DNA from: an uncultured Alphaproteobacteria bacterium | Lineage (GTDB): Bacteria > Pseudomonadota > Alphaproteobacteria > Methylaequorales > Methylaequoraceae | Direction: 5' to 3' | NCBI GenBank assembly: GCA_902595755.1 | Contig: CACJRF010000004.1 | Span: 1 to 64,000 of the forward strand | Length of the DNA: 64,000 bases | In this document: positions 59,954 to 64,000 of the stretch, in pieces | How the letters are laid out: each line of letters starts with the position of its first letter | Position numbering within the stretch: position 1 is the first letter of the stretch | Notes under the pieces: generated by a model | The model's database searches: none | Seen by the model: the letters and a program-made list of their open reading frames with translations, nothing else | What the model was told of the DNA's origin: nothing | Program-made: the position numbers and the translations under genes

Positions 59954-60913
59954 TTAAGGGCTAACGACCACACCCCAAGGGAAGCGCCCAACTTTTACAG
60001 ACTTTTCAACTTTAAGTTTATCAACGTTAATAAAGGAAACATCATTACTAACTCCATTTGTTGAAAGTAATGTTTTTTGGTCATTACTAAAAGCTAGTTG
60101 CCATACTCTTTGACCTACCAATAAATATTTAATTACTTCCTTAGACTTCTGATCTATTACAGCAATTCTATTCGCAGGGCCTAATGCAACAAATGTATAC
60201 TTACCATCTTTTGTATGCCTTACACCAACTGGTTGAATACTCTCTTCGTTAACTCCTGGTATTTCGAAACCTATTGTGTATGTAACTTCTTTTGAATTTG
60301 GATCTATAACTTTTACTGTTCCACCTATTTCAGATGAAACCCAAACCTCTTTATCGTCTGGAGTAAACATTGCAACTCTAGGTCTTGCATCAACTAAAAC
60401 ATTTTCAACAATTTCTAAAGTCTCGGTATCAATGAAATGTGCCATGTTAGTAGTTTCTGAGGTATTGACCAAAACTGATCCGTTCCCAACTAGCCCCATA
60501 CCCTCGGGCTCAACACCAACGGGTATGTCATCTATAATCATTTTTTCATTCATATCAACTACTGTGACCATAGCGTCATCTTCATTCGCTATGTAAAGTA
60601 CGCTATCATCAGGCGATAAAACAAATAACTCTGGGTCTGGTCCAGATGGTAAATGATATTTTAACTTTAATGTTTCAGCATCTCTTACCTCAACTCTATC
60701 GTCATCCGAGGCACAAATTAAAACTAACTTACCGTCTTTGGTCATTGTTATTCCCCGAGGCCTTTGTCCAATATCTACAGTTTTAACAACTTTTCTTTTA
60801 CTAATATCAATAACGCTTAAAGTGTTATCTTTTTCATTGGTAATATATGCTTTGCTTGCATCGACGGCAGATGAGTAAAATATTGAAACCAATAATAATA
60901 AAATATTAAACAT
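59954..60913 (-). CDS. Exported YVTN beta-propeller protein (TIGR03866-like)
   Basis: AYITNEKDNTLSVIDISKRKVVKTVDIGQRPRGITMTKDGK and further propeller repeats. Confidence 0.9.
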   Translation of the reverse strand: MFNILLLLVSIFYSSAVDASKAYITNEKDNTLSVIDISKRKVVKTVDIGQRPRGITMTKDGKLVLICASDDDRVEVRDAETLKLKYHLPSGPDPELFVLSPDDSVLYIANEDDAMVTVVDMNEKMIIDDIPVGVEPEGMGLVGNGSVLVNTSETTNMAHFIDTETLEIVENVLVDARPRVAMFTPDDKEVWVSSEIGGTVKVIDPNSKEVTYTIGFEIPGVNEESIQPVGVRHTKDGKYTFVALGPANRIAVIDQKSKEVIKYLLVGQRVWQLAFSNDQKTLLSTNGVSNDVSFINVDKLKVEKSVKVGRFPWGVVVSP

Positions 60914-60935
60914 AACTATAATTTAATTAAATATT

Positions 60936-62207
60936 CTAAAATTTACAAGTGGATTCGGGTTTATCCTTGCCAAGGGTATCTAATTCGCTAAATGGATGGA
61001 TGTATCCATCTTGTGGAGATACTGATACCATTGACCTTGGAGCTGCTAATAAGATTGGTTGTCTCAGCTGACCATTCCATGATCTATATGAAACTTTTAC
61101 ACCCTTATAGGCTCCCAAACCAAAACTTGAACCACTGAGATAATCAATAATATCTTCTACACCATTTTTTTGAATTCTTGTTACCGCTTCACCGATACTT
61201 CTTACAGCAGTCCACGCGTGATAATCAACTTCAGTCATCCATCTCCCACTTTCCCGTCTAAATCTATTCTGCATTTGTGTAGCACCCCACTGTTCATGGG
61301 TTCTATGCCATGAGTTCGGTTTAAGACCTTGAGAACCTGCAATCGGTCTAGGATCCCAAGTTCTGTAGGCAAGGTACTCTCCAAACTCACCTTTTTCATC
61401 CGCAACCACCAACACATCATACCTTGAACCTTTGGTGAAAATTGGAACTTCTTTCCCCGCGGTCCTTCTTAAGTCTGAGGTAAAATCCCAAACCTTTTCT
61501 TGTTTAATCTTTATATTAAATTTTTTGGCTGACTCTTTAAGTGCATTTGAGTAATTCCTATCATTTTGGTCTGGTCCAGTTACTAAAAACCATTTAGTCC
61601 ACTTTTTTTTTACTAAGTATTGAGTTAAAGCATCTGACAACATTGAGTAGCTTGGTGGAATATGATAAATATTTTTTGCACACTTCTCATTTCTTAAACT
61701 ATCAGACTTAGATCTAACATTAAAAATCAAAATATCATCAAAGTTTTTTAATTGTTTAAGTGATAAAATTTCATCTTCTTTTAAATCTACTATAAAAATC
61801 TTATGACCCTTATCTATTAATTTTTCAAACTCCTCAGAAAGTTTTTCATTTAAGCTTATTTGATGAAAGCTGACTTTATAATCATGACCCACAAATCTTC
61901 CTGTTGTAAGGTTATCTTCAATAGCAAGCTTAACACCGTAAAAACCTTCATCAGTTAAAATTGGATCAAGATTTGATAAAACTGGTGGTGTTTTTCTTTC
62001 CATTGATACAAATGTGATTTTTGTTGTAAGTGTAATTTCTTTTGAAAAAGTTTTTTTGCCTCTTTTCTTTCTTTTTTCAGCTCTTTCTAAATCAGCTTTT
62101 TTTCTTTCCTCTAACTGTTGAATTGAAAGCTCTCTCGAATCAACCTGATTAACAAAATTCAATGCAAAAAAAATGCATAGCATTAAAAAATTCTTTATGA
62201 TCATCAC
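60936..62207 (-). CDS. Periplasmic substrate-binding protein of the ABC cluster (TIGR03863-like)
   Basis: TLTTKITFVSMERKTPPVLSNLDPILTDEGFYGVKLAIEDNLTTGRF, Leu/Ile/Val-binding protein-like; signal peptide. Confidence 0.85.
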   Translation of the reverse strand: MMIIKNFLMLCIFFALNFVNQVDSRELSIQQLEERKKADLERAEKRKKRGKKTFSKEITLTTKITFVSMERKTPPVLSNLDPILTDEGFYGVKLAIEDNLTTGRFVGHDYKVSFHQISLNEKLSEEFEKLIDKGHKIFIVDLKEDEILSLKQLKNFDDILIFNVRSKSDSLRNEKCAKNIYHIPPSYSMLSDALTQYLVKKKWTKWFLVTGPDQNDRNYSNALKESAKKFNIKIKQEKVWDFTSDLRRTAGKEVPIFTKGSRYDVLVVADEKGEFGEYLAYRTWDPRPIAGSQGLKPNSWHRTHEQWGATQMQNRFRRESGRWMTEVDYHAWTAVRSIGEAVTRIQKNGVEDIIDYLSGSSFGLGAYKGVKVSYRSWNGQLRQPILLAAPRSMVSVSPQDGYIHPFSELDTLGKDKPESTCKF

Positions 62208-62245
62208 GTAAAATAATATAAGTTACTAATTAAAAATTAATTCTA

Positions 62246-63445
62246 ATGAAAAGAAAAAAAAACACAAGATTAGTTCATCAAGGGATCAATAGATCCATAT
62301 TCTCTGAAACAAGTGAACCAATTTTTATGACCTCAGGCTTTGTATATGAAAATGCTAAAGAAGCAGAATATGCATTCCAAGACAAAAAGAAAAGATTTAT
62401 ATACTCAAGATATGGGAATCCTACAATAAGTGTCTTTGAAGAAAGGCTCGCATCAATAGAAGGGGCTGAAAAGTGTTGGGCTACATCCTCTGGAATGTCT
62501 GCCCTATTTACTATTCTAATGTCATACCTAAAAAAAGGAGATAGAGTCGTTGCCGCAAGAGCTCTCTTCGGAAGTTGTCACTACATATTAACAAATATAC
62601 TTCCGAATTTTGGAATTGAGGTTGTGTTAATCGATGGACAAGATCTTAACCTTTGGGAAAAAGCACTAAAAAAAAAAACAAAACTAGTTTTTTTTGAAAC
62701 CCCATCGAACCCATGCCTTGAAATAATAGATATAAAAAAAGTTTCAGAAATGTCTCATAGGTCTGGTGCGCTAGTCGTTGTTGATAATGTTTTTGCTACT
62801 CCCATTCTTCAAAAACCAATTGAAATGGGTGCTGATGTCGTCATGTATTCGGCTACTAAACACATTGATGGTCATGGAAGAGTAGTTGGAGGTGCAATTT
62901 TAAGTAATAATAAGTTTTGTGAAAAATATATCCAACCTTTTATTAGAAATACTGGTCCATCTTTAAGTCCATTTAATGCTTGGGTTTTACTAAAAGGGCT
63001 CGAGACTCTCGACTTAAGAATGAATTACCAAGTGAAAAGTGCAAAAGAAATTATTAATTATCTTACAGAGCAAGAATTTGTATCCGATATTTTCTATCCT
63101 TTTAATAAAAAAAATAAATCTTATAACTTAGCAAAATCACAAATGTTGGCTGGAGGAACTATTTTATCTTTTACAATAAATTGTAAATCTAGTTTACATA
63201 AAAAAAAAGCATTTGATCTCTTAGATAATTTAAAATTAATAAAAATATCTAATAATCTAGGGGATAACAAATCATTAATTACTCATCCCTACACCACAAC
63301 ACACCATAGATTGAACGAAAAAGAAAAAAGAAGTTTACGTATTACAAAAAATTTGATTAGACTATCAGTGGGGCTTGAAGATACGAGTGATCTCATTAAA
63401 GATATTGATAATTCGTTTAACAGAGTTTTTAGAGGAAAAAAATGA
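62246..63445 (+). CDS. metZ: O-succinylhomoserine sulfhydrylase
   Basis: SRYGNPTISVFEERLASIEGAEKCWATSSGMSALF; VVMYSATKHIDGHGRVVGGAI (PLP lysine). Confidence 0.92.
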   Translation: MKRKKNTRLVHQGINRSIFSETSEPIFMTSGFVYENAKEAEYAFQDKKKRFIYSRYGNPTISVFEERLASIEGAEKCWATSSGMSALFTILMSYLKKGDRVVAARALFGSCHYILTNILPNFGIEVVLIDGQDLNLWEKALKKKTKLVFFETPSNPCLEIIDIKKVSEMSHRSGALVVVDNVFATPILQKPIEMGADVVMYSATKHIDGHGRVVGGAILSNNKFCEKYIQPFIRNTGPSLSPFNAWVLLKGLETLDLRMNYQVKSAKEIINYLTEQEFVSDIFYPFNKKNKSYNLAKSQMLAGGTILSFTINCKSSLHKKKAFDLLDNLKLIKISNNLGDNKSLITHPYTTTHHRLNEKEKRSLRITKNLIRLSVGLEDTSDLIKDIDNSFNRVFRGKK

Positions 63446-63822
63446 AAAAAAAAATATTGATCAATGTTGAACCTACGTACCTTGAAGAACACTCAGATCC
63501 TTTCGAAAACTCTTACCTATGGGCTTATAGAGTAATAATTAAAAATAATAGCGAACATACTGTTAAACTGATAAGTAGACATTGGAAAATTTTCGATTCA
63601 AATGGAAGCTACAGAGAAGTAAAGGGAAAAGGTGTTGTAGGAGAGCAACCCGTTCTCGAGCCAGGTGAAGAATTCGAATATACTAGCGGGACACCTCTTA
63701 AAACAACTTCAGGTATGATGCATGGAAGTTATTTAATGCAAAACTTTGAAGGCGAGGAGTTTGAAGTTAACATTCCACCTTTTTCTTTAGATATACCAGA
63801 TAGAAATAAAACTCTTAATTAA
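63442..63822 (+). CDS. apaG: ApaG (DUF525)
   Basis: YLWAYRVIIKNNSEHTVKLISRHWKIFDSNGSYREVKGKGVVGEQPVLEPGEEFEYTSGTPLKTTSGMMHGSY. Confidence 0.97.
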   Translation: MKKKILINVEPTYLEEHSDPFENSYLWAYRVIIKNNSEHTVKLISRHWKIFDSNGSYREVKGKGVVGEQPVLEPGEEFEYTSGTPLKTTSGMMHGSYLMQNFEGEEFEVNIPPFSLDIPDRNKTLN

Positions 63823-63827
63823 TAATA

Positions 63828-64000
63828 ATGTCAAAATTGAAGTCTTCTTTATTTGTAATTGGGAACTTACTAGTTTTTTTTTCAATTTATTCTTTTATTC
63901 CTGGAGTAATTGATTATTACTCACAAGGAACCGATTGGGTTGTTTTCTTTGTAATTTCAATCATTTGTCTTTTTACTGGCTTAAATGTCTCATTTGTGTT
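63828..64000 (+). CDS. trkH: TrkH-like potassium uptake protein, N-terminus (truncated by window edge)
   Basis: MSKLKSSLFVIGNLLVFFSIYSFIPGVIDYYSQGTDWVVFFVISIICLFTGLNVSFV resembles the TrkH N-terminus. Confidence 0.65.
   Translation, partial: MSKLKSSLFVIGNLLVFFSIYSFIPGVIDYYSQGTDWVVFFVISIICLFTGLNVSFV

Overview
This 64 kb window is AT-rich and densely packed, and looks like a streamlined (probably marine) methylotrophic alphaproteobacterium; the taxonomy is inferred from gene content and gene order only. From left to right it contains: a partial cobT, rpmB, and a methylmalonyl-CoA mutase/meaB pair whose MeaB carries an N-terminal HTH domain; pyrD and a class I lysS; assimilatory sulfate reduction genes (DUF2849-cysI-DUF934, and cysH-cysD-cysNC) with a decayed sulfotransferase-like pseudogene between the two groups; groESL with a perfect CIRCE element; ctaA; a hopanoid/isoprenoid region (hpnB, hpnC, dxs, hpnD, hpnE, shc, hpnG, hpnH, ispH, hpnA, MlaC/HpnM-like); and a ~30 kb methanol/formaldehyde oxidation island. 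The island holds fhcC/D/B, mptG-like, mtdB, mch, orf5/orf7-like, fae, methanofuran and H4MPT biosynthesis genes, xoxF-xoxG-xoxJ, pqqABCDE, and an ABC/beta-propeller cluster resembling the lanthanide-uptake (lut) locus. The window ends with metZ, apaG and a partial trkH. Main points for follow-up: hpnC and hpnE have no ATG/GTG/TTG start in their open frames, suggesting AUU/AUC starts; MeaB has an HTH fusion; fhcA is absent from between fhcB and fhcD; a possible 23-aa peptide follows fae; the xoxF/SoxYZ-like intergenic region contains an inverted repeat, a DnaA-box 9-mer and a 5'UTR hairpin; and the lut-like cluster contains a Glu-rich protein lacking Cys and His. No CRISPR arrays, IS elements, tRNAs or rRNAs were recognised.
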